From contig NZ_JAQTQD010000011.1 in the NCBI RefSeq assembly GCF_028712425.1, positions 1 to 64,000 of the forward strand: DNA of 64,000 bases, in the 5' to 3' direction. The stretch is from Methanoregula sp. Lineage in GTDB: Archaea; Halobacteriota; Methanomicrobia; Methanomicrobiales; Methanospirillaceae. Below, piece after piece: positions 35,353-44,224 of this stretch. Both the position numbers and the translations under genes were made by a program. Within the stretch, counting starts at the first letter, position 1. Each line of letters begins with the position of its first letter. The notes beneath the pieces were generated by a model. That model did no database searches and had not been told where the DNA came from. It saw nothing but the letters and a program-made list of their open reading frames with translations.

Positions 35353-36162
35353 ACCGTTCACCGGATCCTGCACTGGTGCGGGGAATTCCGTAGCGGCACG
35401 GGCTTCCCCGCCATTCCTGATAATTTTCCCGGCATCCCCGGTGAGCGAATACTGCACGGGCCTGCCGGTCTTCTCCCGGTCCTGTTCGGCAAGCACGATC
35501 CCGTCTTCCACCAGCATCTGCATGTGGTACCAGAGCGCGGGGCCCGAGACATTCAAACTTTTTTTCAGCTCCGTCCTTGGCATGGCCTCTTCTTTTTCCA
35601 GCAGGGAAAGGATGTGACTGCGAAGGGCGTTATTCCGGTGTGTCAGGATCTTCTGTTCGAGTTCCGGGATTCCGGTCTTGTGCATATAATAACGGGTCAG
35701 GCCGCCGTCTTTTGTTTCCTGCACGACATGAAAGGAGGTGAGCAGGCCGAGGTGATAGGAAAGCGTGCCGCGGTTAATGTCGAGTTCCCGTGCAAGGGAA
35801 CTGAAATGGCACCCGGGACGGGAGCGGATGAACTCCGCGATCCGTTCCCGCAGGGGGTGGTCGAGCAGTGTCTTCCTGGTTATCCCGCGGAACCTGAACC
35901 AGAGAAAGAAGCCCAGGCCCCCGAAAAGGATCGTGACGATGACCTTTGCCAGTGCCGGGGAGACCATTCCCACGTAATGGAGCACCATGATCTCCGGAGG
36001 ATGGAACATCCGCGGCACCCCATGCACGGAAGGATCTCCCCAGAGGAGGAGCGTGATGGTATTCAGGGAGGCGTAGATACAGATGAGGGCAATGAGAAAG
36101 ATGAACCCGTACCATGCTGCCTGCCGGAGGATCCGGAGTAGTACTATGAGGCGTACCATCAA
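35317..36162 (-). CDS. Membrane-tethered regulator with two winged helices
   Basis: Two hydrophobic helices (about residues 14-40 and 70-92) with a short outer loop are followed by two winged-helix domains in the cytoplasm: the first reads LRERIAEFIRSRPGCHFSSLARELDINRGTLSYHLGLL and the second RSHILSLLEKEEAMPRTELKKSLNVSGPALWYHMQMLVEDG. It resembles the regulator at 44225 in plan and motif. Such proteins may bind DNA in response to an outer signal. It is divergent from the WG-family gene at 36306 and shares that intergenic region. Confidence 0.82.
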   Translation of the reverse strand: MMVRLIVLLRILRQAAWYGFIFLIALICIYASLNTITLLLWGDPSVHGVPRMFHPPEIMVLHYVGMVSPALAKVIVTILFGGLGFFLWFRFRGITRKTLLDHPLRERIAEFIRSRPGCHFSSLARELDINRGTLSYHLGLLTSFHVVQETKDGGLTRYYMHKTGIPELEQKILTHRNNALRSHILSLLEKEEAMPRTELKKSLNVSGPALWYHMQMLVEDGIVLAEQDREKTGRPVQYSLTGDAGKIIRNGGEARAATEFPAPVQDPVNGLQPGKEPGIHE

Positions 36163-36206
36163 CCACCATTTTCAAAACAACATATTTATTATATTTGGTA
36201 AAATTT

Positions 36207-36229
36207 CGTCACAGAAATTTTAAGGTGGC
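36207..36229 (+). promoter_or_regulatory. CACAGAA-TTTAA promoter-like element, copy 3
   Basis: GTCACAGAAATTTTAAGGTG lies between the winged-helix regulator and the WG-family gene. It shares CACAGAA and TTTAA with the elements at 33004 and 34343, although the spacing is shorter. Confidence 0.35.
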
Positions 36230-36305
36230 AGTCATCGTATCCACGGGTTGGAAACACGGTTCGCATGCAATCATGCAGAATACGAACGTGCTTTCAGGTG
36301 AAAGA

Positions 36306-36920
36306 ATGGTAAAAGGATTATATCGGCAACTAGCATTGCTTATTGTTTTAAGCATACTCTGTATCGGTGCCCTGCCGGTCGTCAGTGCGGCAGAGGCAGG
36401 CACTTCCGCGCCCCTTATCTCCCATGCAACACCGGAGCAGATAAAGCTCATCAACGAACTCTGGGGATCGGATATTACTATCGGTGAGTACATGGAGAAA
36501 GTTCACCCGGAGCATCTCGTTGGTGTATCGGATGATGTGAAGAAGGAGATGAACCAGCGGAAGATGATCTGGCCTGATGAGACAGGTGAGAATAAAATTT
36601 CAGAACTGTCGAAACTGGTCTCCCTGACGGTAACCGGACGCATACAAAAATACAGCAGCACCCGAATCATTTATGGAGGGAAAGCACGGTTATCCTCAGG
36701 AATTGCCAGTTATATCTACGTTGAGGCATTTTTAGTGAATGCCGCAGACTCACAGGTAGATTCAACCTCTGCCTCTGCCAACTCAGCAGGTTCGGTTGAT
36801 ACTGGAGACAAGATGTACTTCTGGCCAGATGATGGTAGTTATCATGTTCATGCATGGGGCTATACCATCACGCCCGGTTATGAAGATTCTGATCATACCG
36901 GCTCAATCACCATCCCCTAA
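36306..36920 (+). CDS. Secreted WG-motif protein, paralogue 1
   Basis: A signal peptide (about residues 1-29, ending SAAEAG) precedes a helical head with the motif ELWGSDITIGEYM (near residue 50). This motif recurs in the proteins at 42418 and 43495. The rest is beta-rich (LTVTGRIQKYSSTRIIY ... YIYVEAFLVN) with a Ser/Ala-rich stretch. I do not recognise the family. The longer upstream frame is rejected because the signal peptide begins at 36306. The beta-propeller gene at 36976 follows on the same strand. Confidence 0.75.
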   Translation: MVKGLYRQLALLIVLSILCIGALPVVSAAEAGTSAPLISHATPEQIKLINELWGSDITIGEYMEKVHPEHLVGVSDDVKKEMNQRKMIWPDETGENKISELSKLVSLTVTGRIQKYSSTRIIYGGKARLSSGIASYIYVEAFLVNAADSQVDSTSASANSAGSVDTGDKMYFWPDDGSYHVHAWGYTITPGYEDSDHTGSITIP

Positions 36921-36975
36921 CTTTTTTTCTCTGGACTACATAATGCTGATAATTTATTAATCACGGAAGAATTCC

Positions 36976-38259
36976 ATGAAAATATTGTTGCATACGTGGG
37001 TAATTCTGCTCTCCTTTTTCCTGTTGGCCATCCCCGTCACCGCAAACATGTCTGGTACCGACGTCCTTATCCATTCGCCGTATATCATCGAAGATGAATC
37101 CGGGGATCCCTATTTCACCTATTCAAAGGGATTTGTCTTTGATCAGAACTGGATTGTATGGATGACCTACAGATTGAAACAAGCACCTCCGAAGAATATT
37201 TCCAGCATCATCCGGATGATGAACGTGTCCGATGGGGAAACGCAGGTTATTGCGACCTCCCCCTCCTCTGACCACCAGTACATGTTCGATACACCCTTCA
37301 GTGCCGAAGAGGGCCGCGTTGTCTGGAGTGAAAACTCCATGATCTTCCTGTACGACCGGACAACCGGAAAAGAAAAATCTCTCACCACGGATGAAAGCAG
37401 GGGCGACCCCCGTCTTTATCGGCAGAACCGGAACCCAATCATCACGAGTGACCGCATCATCTGGATCGGCGATCAGGTCTATCCGTCAACACGATCTGAA
37501 ATCGCCCTCCTCAACCTGACAAGCCAGAATCGCCAGCTCGTTTTCTCCGGCCCCGGAAAAATCGGCACGCTTTCTGCGGACGGATCCCATATTGTCTGGT
37601 CGGATGAGCGCAACGAACCTGGCGGCGGGGATATTTATCTTTTCGATCTTGACAGGAATGAGGAGATCCCTCTCTGCACGGCCCGCGACCTCCAGCATTA
37701 TCCCCGGATTTCAGGGGAGTATGTTGTCTGGGAAGATCTCCGCGAAGGAAAACCTGCAATCTATCTCTATAACCTGACATCCAAAACAGAACAGCGCATC
37801 AGTGGCGATAATCTCCTGACGCTGGCAAGTATGCCTTACATTGCCGGTAATTATGTTGCATGGACACAGTATGATGTCCATGACAGGACACGGGAGAAGT
37901 CCCGGACCATCGCGATCTATCGGATCAACACCGGTGAACGTGAATTGTTCCTCCAGGGAACACGGCCCTTGACATTACTGGATCTCAAGGAGAACCGGCT
38001 TCTGTATTATCGTTCAGAAGGGAAATCCCTGCAAGAAGGGTACGTCCACCTGTTCGTGATCGATACGATGGAGGAATCCCTGGCGACGACACAGCCGGCT
38101 CCTGTGACAGGCCAGGAAAACCTCCCCCGGGAAGCCACTCATCAGCGGTCGCCTGCTCCCTCGCAGTCAGCACCTGTCTGTGTCGCAGTCCCGCTTGCGG
38201 CTGCCTGCATCGCCTTTTTTATCTGGTCGCGGACTGCGTACCCGTCTACCGGACCCTGA
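36976..38259 (+). CDS. Secreted TolB-like beta-propeller protein, paralogue 1
   Basis: After a signal peptide (about residues 1-24), the protein has about six WD-like/TolB-like blades, each with strand pairs such as RVVWSENSMIFLYDRTTGKEKSL, HIVWSDERNEPGGGDIYLFDL and YVVWEDLREGKPAIYLYNLTSK. A Pro/Ser-rich linker and a C-terminal hydrophobic anchor (about residues 395-418) end the protein. Such propellers bind partners on the cell surface. Related proteins lie at 39818 and 41173. It is probably co-transcribed with the WG gene 55 bases upstream. Confidence 0.82.
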   Translation: MKILLHTWVILLSFFLLAIPVTANMSGTDVLIHSPYIIEDESGDPYFTYSKGFVFDQNWIVWMTYRLKQAPPKNISSIIRMMNVSDGETQVIATSPSSDHQYMFDTPFSAEEGRVVWSENSMIFLYDRTTGKEKSLTTDESRGDPRLYRQNRNPIITSDRIIWIGDQVYPSTRSEIALLNLTSQNRQLVFSGPGKIGTLSADGSHIVWSDERNEPGGGDIYLFDLDRNEEIPLCTARDLQHYPRISGEYVVWEDLREGKPAIYLYNLTSKTEQRISGDNLLTLASMPYIAGNYVAWTQYDVHDRTREKSRTIAIYRINTGERELFLQGTRPLTLLDLKENRLLYYRSEGKSLQEGYVHLFVIDTMEESLATTQPAPVTGQENLPREATHQRSPAPSQSAPVCVAVPLAAACIAFFIWSRTAYPSTGP

Positions 38260-38699
38260 TCCTTTTTCGGAACAACCAGATCCCCTGAGGGAACACTGCC
38301 ATTGGCACTCCCCGGGAAAAGAGTCTCTCCAAAAACCCCGTAATACGCCCGGATTGGCAAAAGGACGAAGGGCACTTTTTCGTGGAGTGGAAATGCGGTC
38401 CACGCCGATGGAAAAAACCTTGTTCTGAGTTTCGTTTCAAAATTGCGTTGATTTTTGCCTCTTTTCAACCTGCAAAATGGCGGGCGCCCGATGGCCAGAA
38501 AAAACAGGGGGGTGGATTGGCCATATCCCGCATTTGTGCCCGCCCGGCTGCGTTTGTGCAGGGATTTTCATTTCACCGACGGTAAATCCAGCCCGCATGA
38601 GGAGGAAGACACCCATCTTCCTGCCCGGAACAGAATAATCCGGAACCTATTTCCCGTTGGGGGTAGGATATTGGCATCATCAACCCGGGTGATTTTGTT
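38260..38699. other. Intergenic region without a clear gene
   Basis: Between the propeller gene and the small membrane protein at 38700 there are about 440 bases. Short open frames occur on both strands but overlap each other, lack ribosome sites and show Arg/Pro-rich biased composition. I see no gene, tRNA or repeat here. It may be a decayed remnant. Confidence 0.5.
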
Positions 38700-38981
38700 A
38701 TGTGGCTCGAACTGCTGACATTCCTGATCGGTATCGCATTCGGATTTTTTCACAAGGGAAAGGAAGACTATTGGGGGATCCTCCGGAACGGTGCTGTCCT
38801 CGGGATTATCATCGGCGTCCTCGCCGTCCTCATCTCGCTGTTCCTTGCGCCGGGCAGCACGAGCCTGAGCTTTGACTTCCTGGGGGCCTTCGGGACCATT
38901 CTTGTGATCCTTGTCTTTGTCATCCTGATGATCGCGGGCACATTCATCGGCGACCGGCTCGAAAAATTTCTGAGAAAATAA
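38700..38981 (+). CDS. Small membrane protein, 93 aa
   Basis: A short protein with three hydrophobic segments (about residues 3-16, 32-50 and 61-83) separated by a polar loop, HKGKEDYWGILRNG. The Gly-rich segments suggest close helix packing. I do not recognise it. T-rich sequence follows the stop. Confidence 0.7.
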   Translation: MWLELLTFLIGIAFGFFHKGKEDYWGILRNGAVLGIIIGVLAVLISLFLAPGSTSLSFDFLGAFGTILVILVFVILMIAGTFIGDRLEKFLRK

Positions 38982-39012
38982 TTTTTTATTCCGGAACTTT
39001 TTTTTCAAAATA
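38982..39012 (+). terminator. T-rich terminator after the 93-aa gene
   Basis: Several T runs, including one of eight, follow the stop codon in the gap to the flavoprotein gene, consistent with archaeal termination. Confidence 0.45.
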
Positions 39013-39078
39013 TTTTTTCATCGGCATCCGGCCGTACGCATATAATTTCCGGCAGCCAACCGGAGATTAGGAAATCTC

Positions 39079-39750
39079 ATGAAGATCCTTGCCATCAACG
39101 GAAGCCCCCGTACCCTCCGGAGCACAACACGCCAGCTTGCCCAGTATGTCCTTGACGGAGCTGCGGAAGCCGGTGCAGAAACGGAGATGATCGATCTCTG
39201 CGACCTGAAGATTACTCCCTGTACAGCCTGCGAGGGGTGTTTGTTCAACGGCATCTGCGTATTCGATGACGACATGCCGGCACTCGTAGAGCGTATGAAG
39301 GAGGCGGACGGGATTGTCTTTGCCTCTCCCGTGTACATCGACAACGTCTCCGGCCAGATGAAAATTTTCTTTGACCGGCTCGCTGACGCGATTCATTACC
39401 AGGTCCTCGCAGGAAAGTACGGGTGTTCGGTTGTGAGCACGCACACGTCCGGTGGCGATGAGGTTGTTGCCTACCAGAACCATGTCCTGAATTATCTCGC
39501 AGTTGTCTCCGTAGGTGGGATCAGCGTGGCAACCGGTGGGGACTCTTTTGCTGTAGAGGCAAAAGAAGCGGATGCCCGGGCGCTCGGCGGCCGGAAACTG
39601 GTGGATGCGATCACGAATGGATTCTCCAATGCGAAGCAGGAAGCGGAGATCGCGGACAACCGGGAATTTTTCAAGGATATCGTTGTTGAGAACCGGGATA
39701 TGCGTACGGAAGAGTACGAGCGGTGGGCCCGGTTGGGATGGATTAAGTGA
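39079..39750 (+). CDS. Iron-sulfur flavoprotein (Isf family)
   Basis: The N-terminal flavodoxin-like phosphate loop is INGSPRTLRSTTRQ. A cysteine cluster Cys48, Cys51, Cys54 and Cys60 (CX2CX2CX5C) should bind a 4Fe-4S cluster, as in methanogen Isf proteins, which transfer electrons from ferredoxin to FMN and on to acceptors such as oxygen or peroxide. The FMN site continues with SPVYIDNVSGQMKIFFDRL. A 40-residue C-terminal tail is charged. It is a single gene. Confidence 0.88.
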   Translation: MKILAINGSPRTLRSTTRQLAQYVLDGAAEAGAETEMIDLCDLKITPCTACEGCLFNGICVFDDDMPALVERMKEADGIVFASPVYIDNVSGQMKIFFDRLADAIHYQVLAGKYGCSVVSTHTSGGDEVVAYQNHVLNYLAVVSVGGISVATGGDSFAVEAKEADARALGGRKLVDAITNGFSNAKQEAEIADNREFFKDIVVENRDMRTEEYERWARLGWIK

Positions 39751-39817
39751 AGATTTCTAGAGTACCGGCAGATAGTATCATCGTAGCTGGAACCTAAAAA
39801 AGAAATCCATTATCCCA

Positions 39818-41068
39818 TTATATCTGGCGGGCTCGGTTTCTTTTCATGAGGATATTGGTCAGGATCCCCACAGACACTGCCAGGATAATCACGATTGCCC
39901 CGACCGGGCTTTCCGGTACGGGTGTGTTCTGTGAGCCGGGCAATCCCTTGCCTGTTGTCGTGACAGCGGCAGTTGAAGGGAGCGTTGCAGCAGGATTTCC
40001 GGTAACGGATGTCACCCAGAAAGACATCGGTTTGAGTTTATGCCTTACAATCAGTCCGTTACTGAAATCGGAGATCGATGCCACCCCAGATGTAACATTG
40101 CTGAATGTACCGGATGTAATATCGTAAGTACGGATGGTCCCGGTATCTGTGTTATTATAATCAACTCCCGGCTTTTTTACCCAGACCATGGTATTTCCGG
40201 AAATGAATGGAACCTCTATCGGTGCAGTTTGTGAGGTCTCGACAGACCGGGTCTTCCCGGATATAAGATTTGTCAGACGCATATCATAGGATTCGGCGCT
40301 CCTTACTGGTATACCGTTGATATAATTCGGCTCTTTAGCACTTATGACCCATGCGACGTTATCCCCGGAGATGTCACCATACCCATAAGTCCGGATTGAT
40401 TTGCTTTCCGGAATAATATAATCCCCCCCGGTGGAAATCGTGTAAATATGGATCTCCCGACCGGGCTCACGGTCGACCCGTTCGCATCCCCACAGGATCC
40501 GGTCACCGTCAATGGCGAGGCCGTGGATATTATTATGAGACGTGATGATGATCTGGTGGGAACCCGTGGACCGTGTATAGAGAATGAGCTTCCGGTCATC
40601 CACACCGCCCCGCATCACGACATGATCCCCGTCAGCAACGATCTTCGTGACCCGTTGCATAGGCCCATTGGTTACATAGATCACCTGTTTTTTCCCGGTC
40701 GCAAGATTATATTCATAGACGGTTTCATTCCGCCAGTTCATAGTGGCAGATGTGTCATATTCCGTGTAATAAACACTGCCGTCAGAAATTTCCAGGGATT
40801 CGAGTTCCGTTGCATCATTGGTGAGGGGGATGCTCTTGTAAAAAGTTCCATCGGCGTGATGCACCCCGATTGCCGGAGGACTGGAACTACTCACGTAGGT
40901 TGCGATGAGGTTGTCATCGATATGGGCATCAGTCCAGTCCATCATCGATCCCTTCTGAGATATGAGTGTGTCTGACGATGCAGCGGTGCAGGGTACAGGA
41001 ATCATCCCGATGATGGCTGATAAAACAAGGACAATGTGAATGACCGGGTGATGAATGGATATTTTCAT
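39818..41068 (-). CDS. Secreted TolB-like beta-propeller protein, paralogue 2
   Basis: After a signal peptide (ISIHHPVIHIVLVLSAI...PCTAASS) the protein has propeller blades with SVYYTEYD, MNWRNETVYEYNLATGKK, DGDHVVMRGG and ILWGCERVDREPGREIHIY. A C-terminal hydrophobic segment and basic tail (KRNRARQI) would anchor it. It is a close paralogue of the next gene, with blocks such as WGCER-DREPGREIH-YTISTG nearly identical. Start is set at 41068 because the signal peptide begins there. Role unknown. Confidence 0.82.
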   Translation of the reverse strand: MKISIHHPVIHIVLVLSAIIGMIPVPCTAASSDTLISQKGSMMDWTDAHIDDNLIATYVSSSSPPAIGVHHADGTFYKSIPLTNDATELESLEISDGSVYYTEYDTSATMNWRNETVYEYNLATGKKQVIYVTNGPMQRVTKIVADGDHVVMRGGVDDRKLILYTRSTGSHQIIITSHNNIHGLAIDGDRILWGCERVDREPGREIHIYTISTGGDYIIPESKSIRTYGYGDISGDNVAWVISAKEPNYINGIPVRSAESYDMRLTNLISGKTRSVETSQTAPIEVPFISGNTMVWVKKPGVDYNNTDTGTIRTYDITSGTFSNVTSGVASISDFSNGLIVRHKLKPMSFWVTSVTGNPAATLPSTAAVTTTGKGLPGSQNTPVPESPVGAIVIILAVSVGILTNILMKRNRARQI

Positions 41069-41172
41069 GGTGCTTGATTTTCCGGTGTGCTTTAAACGTT
41101 TTATTCCTGAACTGTCTACACATGCCCGTGCGGTTAAGAGACTTCCCCACATTGCACAAAAAAAATTGCCCG

Positions 41173-42384
41173 TCATTCACTCTTTTTCAACAATGCATAT
41201 CCCGCGACTCCGCACATTAGTGCCGAAACGATCACGACAGGATCGACCGGGCTGTCGGGTGTAGAGGATTTTTGTGGAACAACACTTGGAATGGGTGTAG
41301 TACTCTGCGTAATTTCTGAAGATACATCCGTAGGAAGCGTGCCGTTGAGCGTGGTCGCAAAGAACGACAATCGGGGTTCCCCATCCCAGATGACCAGATC
41401 CCCTTTAAAATCATCAATGTTCAGGACATGGTTTTTCAAGTCACTTGCCGTTCCGGTCAGGACATTATAATACCGGATTGTTGCAGGGACAATCTCATTG
41501 CTGTCACTAGCAGGTCTTTTCATATAAACAACATTTTTACCGGATATGAAAGATTTCGAATATCCCTCATTTTTTTCAACAGATTGGGTAATGTTGGTGT
41601 CCAAATCAATAATCCTGATATCACTTCCTCTCATCCCGTGGTATTTCCCATCCTCCTCCCAGTATGGGGCATGTAATGCCATTGTCCATGTGACTCTGTT
41701 GCCGGAAATATCGACTGTACCGTAGGTTTTATCCGATTTACTCTCAGGAATGATGTAATCAGTTCCGGTCGAGATTGTATAGACATGAATCTCCCGTCCG
41801 GGTTCCCGATCGCCCCGCTCACACCCCCATACGATATGATCGCCGCTGATATCGAGATCATGGATCGAATCCCTGGATGTAAAGATGAGCCGGTTTGAGT
41901 TGTTGGAGAGGGTATGCAGGATAATGAACTGCTCGTTGCTTCCCGTTCGTAATACCACATGATCACCATCAGATGCGATTCTCGTGATTCTCTGCTGGGG
42001 GGCAGTGGTGGCATAGATTGTCCGTTTTTTCCCCGTAGTAAGGGAAAATTCATAAACGGTTTCGTTTCGCCAGTATGCCGGCTCGGAAGACCGATACTCA
42101 GAATAATATATACGTCCACCTGAGATTGCAAGAGCATCAAGTTTACTTGTCTCTGTTGACAGGGGAATTTTCTCAGAAAGGATTCCTTCAGCTGTATATA
42201 CCAAAATCTCCGGACCCATTTTTTCGGACTGAAACAGGATGAAAGTGCCATCAGTGGATATATACCCCGCAATCGTTTCGGGAACCTGTTGTGATATCTG
42301 AATGTCCGGGGATGCTGCCTGACATGGAACGATAATTACGATACATGCGAAGAGGATTGTGATAAAAAAACCAGAAAGTCTCAT
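41173..42384 (-). CDS. Secreted TolB-like beta-propeller protein, paralogue 3
   Basis: The protein has the same plan as its downstream neighbour: signal peptide (FFITILFACIVIIVPCQAA), about six propeller blades (IYYSEYRSS, YWRNETVYEFSLTTGKKRT, HIVWGCERGDREPGREIHVY) and a short hydrophobic C-terminal anchor. The stop lies 105 bases before the neighbour's start, so the two are a tandem duplication and probably share a transcript. Nucleotide composition is AT-richer than the core genes. Confidence 0.82.
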   Translation of the reverse strand: MRLSGFFITILFACIVIIVPCQAASPDIQISQQVPETIAGYISTDGTFILFQSEKMGPEILVYTAEGILSEKIPLSTETSKLDALAISGGRIYYSEYRSSEPAYWRNETVYEFSLTTGKKRTIYATTAPQQRITRIASDGDHVVLRTGSNEQFIILHTLSNNSNRLIFTSRDSIHDLDISGDHIVWGCERGDREPGREIHVYTISTGTDYIIPESKSDKTYGTVDISGNRVTWTMALHAPYWEEDGKYHGMRGSDIRIIDLDTNITQSVEKNEGYSKSFISGKNVVYMKRPASDSNEIVPATIRYYNVLTGTASDLKNHVLNIDDFKGDLVIWDGEPRLSFFATTLNGTLPTDVSSEITQSTTPIPSVVPQKSSTPDSPVDPVVIVSALMCGVAGYALLKKSE

Positions 42385-42417
42385 ACGATCATTCCAAAAA
42401 AAGGGGGGATATCTTCT

Positions 42418-43122
42418 TCATGAGTAATAGTATGAAAAAGACCAGGTGCTTGCACTGTGGGTTGGGTTGGTAGATTGTGCAACGGTCTGTGACTGGTACA
42501 GGGTATCATGTACCGGGGTTCGGATGCCGGACGCAGTTAATGTTACGTAGGGAGAGGGATTATCGTAGTCATACTTTACTTTGTATGCTGTTTGCAGCCA
42601 GTTCCCGTCACCATAGAGCTTTGATTCAACACTCAATGAATCAACATGGGCTGCCCCATATACCTTTCCGCTGCCGGAATGGGTAATATAGGCCCCATCG
42701 AACCCAACCGCCGCCGCATCGGCAATGATACCAGAGAGCGGGGCTTTACTGTTACCGCTCAGGATCCCGGCAAGTATCGATCCATCCGGATCCTCGACAA
42801 GCTGGTTGTTCTCATCAAAGATCTTGGAACCTGGCGTTACTTCCCTGGGAGGATAGCGCTCTCCCCAGAAATAAGGCTGGCTCCGTACTTTCTCAAGCAG
42901 TTTTGAATCAACGTTTGCCTCGATTTTCGCAAGGTCTTCCTTGGAATAAGCAATCTGTTCGAGCTGCCCGAGCGTAATATCCTCACCCCAGTGTTCATTC
43001 AGCCATTTCTGTCCTTCCTCCGTGTACATACCTGAGATTTCAAAGGCGCTCACGGAAGGAACGACTAGTACCAACAGGACCATCAGTCCTGCCAGTATCG
43101 ATAGTTTCAGAGATCCATTCAT
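42418..43122 (-). CDS. Secreted WG-motif protein, paralogue 2
   Basis: A signal peptide (MNGSLKLSILAGLMVLLVLV...VSA) is followed by TEEGQKWLNEHWGEDITLGQL, which is nearly the same in the protein at 43495 (TEEGQKWLDEHWGENITIGDV). Both then have an acidic helix and QPYFWGERYP or QPYYWGSRHP. The C-terminal half is beta-rich and unlike its paralogue. It lies just upstream of the propeller pair on the same strand, so the three genes probably form one operon starting here. Family unknown. Confidence 0.78.
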   Translation of the reverse strand: MNGSLKLSILAGLMVLLVLVVPSVSAFEISGMYTEEGQKWLNEHWGEDITLGQLEQIAYSKEDLAKIEANVDSKLLEKVRSQPYFWGERYPPREVTPGSKIFDENNQLVEDPDGSILAGILSGNSKAPLSGIIADAAAVGFDGAYITHSGSGKVYGAAHVDSLSVESKLYGDGNWLQTAYKVKYDYDNPSPYVTLTASGIRTPVHDTLYQSQTVAQSTNPTHSASTWSFSYYYS

Positions 43123-43494
43123 GGTGTTTCACTTCCGCCCCGGCCGATCTCATCTCCGGACCGGCCGGGCCTTGTGTCTAGGTCTGAGCGGGATTGGGAA
43201 TATGGGAAGAATCCTGTTCCCCAAGCCTAAACAACCAGAGGCTGAGTTATATTATTAAATATGTTTTATTCAAAAATAATCTACATATATCCATTATAAA
43301 AATTCTCCGTCGTTATCCGGGTGAGATGGGGAACACTCCCTGTCTGTAACCCGTCTGGCACACCGCATGATCCATTTGGTTGATCCTAACAAGAGATCTG
43401 TGTAGAGGGTTTTGGAATAATCTATTTATCTCGATAATCGGAACACTGGATTAGTCATGAATTATACAACAATGAGAATGAGGGCGGGAGGCAG
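43123..43494. other. AT-rich divergent intergenic region
   Basis: These 372 bases separate two divergent WG-motif genes. The centre (about 43245-43310) is very AT-rich with several TATA-like sequences and should hold the promoters of both. GGGAGGCAG lies just before the ATG at 43495 and serves as ribosome site. No gene or repeat is seen. Confidence 0.55.
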
Positions 43495-44211
43495 ATGAAC
43501 AGGAATTCCCTGATCTATGGAGCTTTGGTGCTATCCCTCATCCTGATTCCGGGAGCAGCCGCTTTCGAAAACTCGGGAATGTACACTGAAGAGGGCCAGA
43601 AGTGGCTGGACGAACACTGGGGAGAAAACATCACGATAGGCGATGTGGCTCGGATTGCCTATACAAAAGAAAATTACGAAAAGACCCGGGAAAATGTTGA
43701 TTCGGCATTACTCGAGGAAGTCTGGAGCCAGCCCTACTACTGGGGCAGCCGGCACCCGTGGGGGACGGACAACAATTCGGAATGCCCATACGGCGCCAAT
43801 GTGTGGGAAGAATCACGGCCGCTGAATATAAAAAACCTGAACCTCTCCCAGAAACGTGAGATGGGAATTGATAATGCAGTCCTGGACAGGAGCGGATGCC
43901 GGATTGTCGGGTACATGGACCAGTCCGTGGAACAGGGCGGGCAGAGATCCTTTCACCGCCAGATGCCGGAGCGTCTTGACCGGTTTACCTGCGACCTCTT
44001 CTGGCAGGACCGGCAGAATTCCCTCAAGCTTACCCTCTTTGCCCCGGATGGGATGATGGGGCCGTTCTATGATGACAGCGACGGGATGGTAAACGGCAGG
44101 ATTTACCTTCAGGTTTCACGCCCGGAGGGCATAGCGCCGGGTGACTGGTATGCAGTTGTTGAAGGGGATAAGGTCAACGGTACGCAGCAGTTCATGCTGC
44201 TGGTGGTCTGA
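43495..44211 (+). CDS. Secreted WG-motif protein, paralogue 3
   Basis: A signal peptide (about residues 1-21) precedes TEEGQKWLDEHWGENITIGDV and the QPYYWGSRHPWG block. The C-terminal 100 residues form a beta sandwich with FAPDGMMGPFYDDSDG and GDWYAVVEGDKV, like pre-peptidase (PPC) domains. The regulator at 44225 follows 13 bases after the stop, which suggests translational coupling. The partner gene at 42418 is divergent. Family unknown. Confidence 0.78.
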   Translation: MNRNSLIYGALVLSLILIPGAAAFENSGMYTEEGQKWLDEHWGENITIGDVARIAYTKENYEKTRENVDSALLEEVWSQPYYWGSRHPWGTDNNSECPYGANVWEESRPLNIKNLNLSQKREMGIDNAVLDRSGCRIVGYMDQSVEQGGQRSFHRQMPERLDRFTCDLFWQDRQNSLKLTLFAPDGMMGPFYDDSDGMVNGRIYLQVSRPEGIAPGDWYAVVEGDKVNGTQQFMLLVV

Positions 44212-44224
44212 ACGAGGGATTTGG

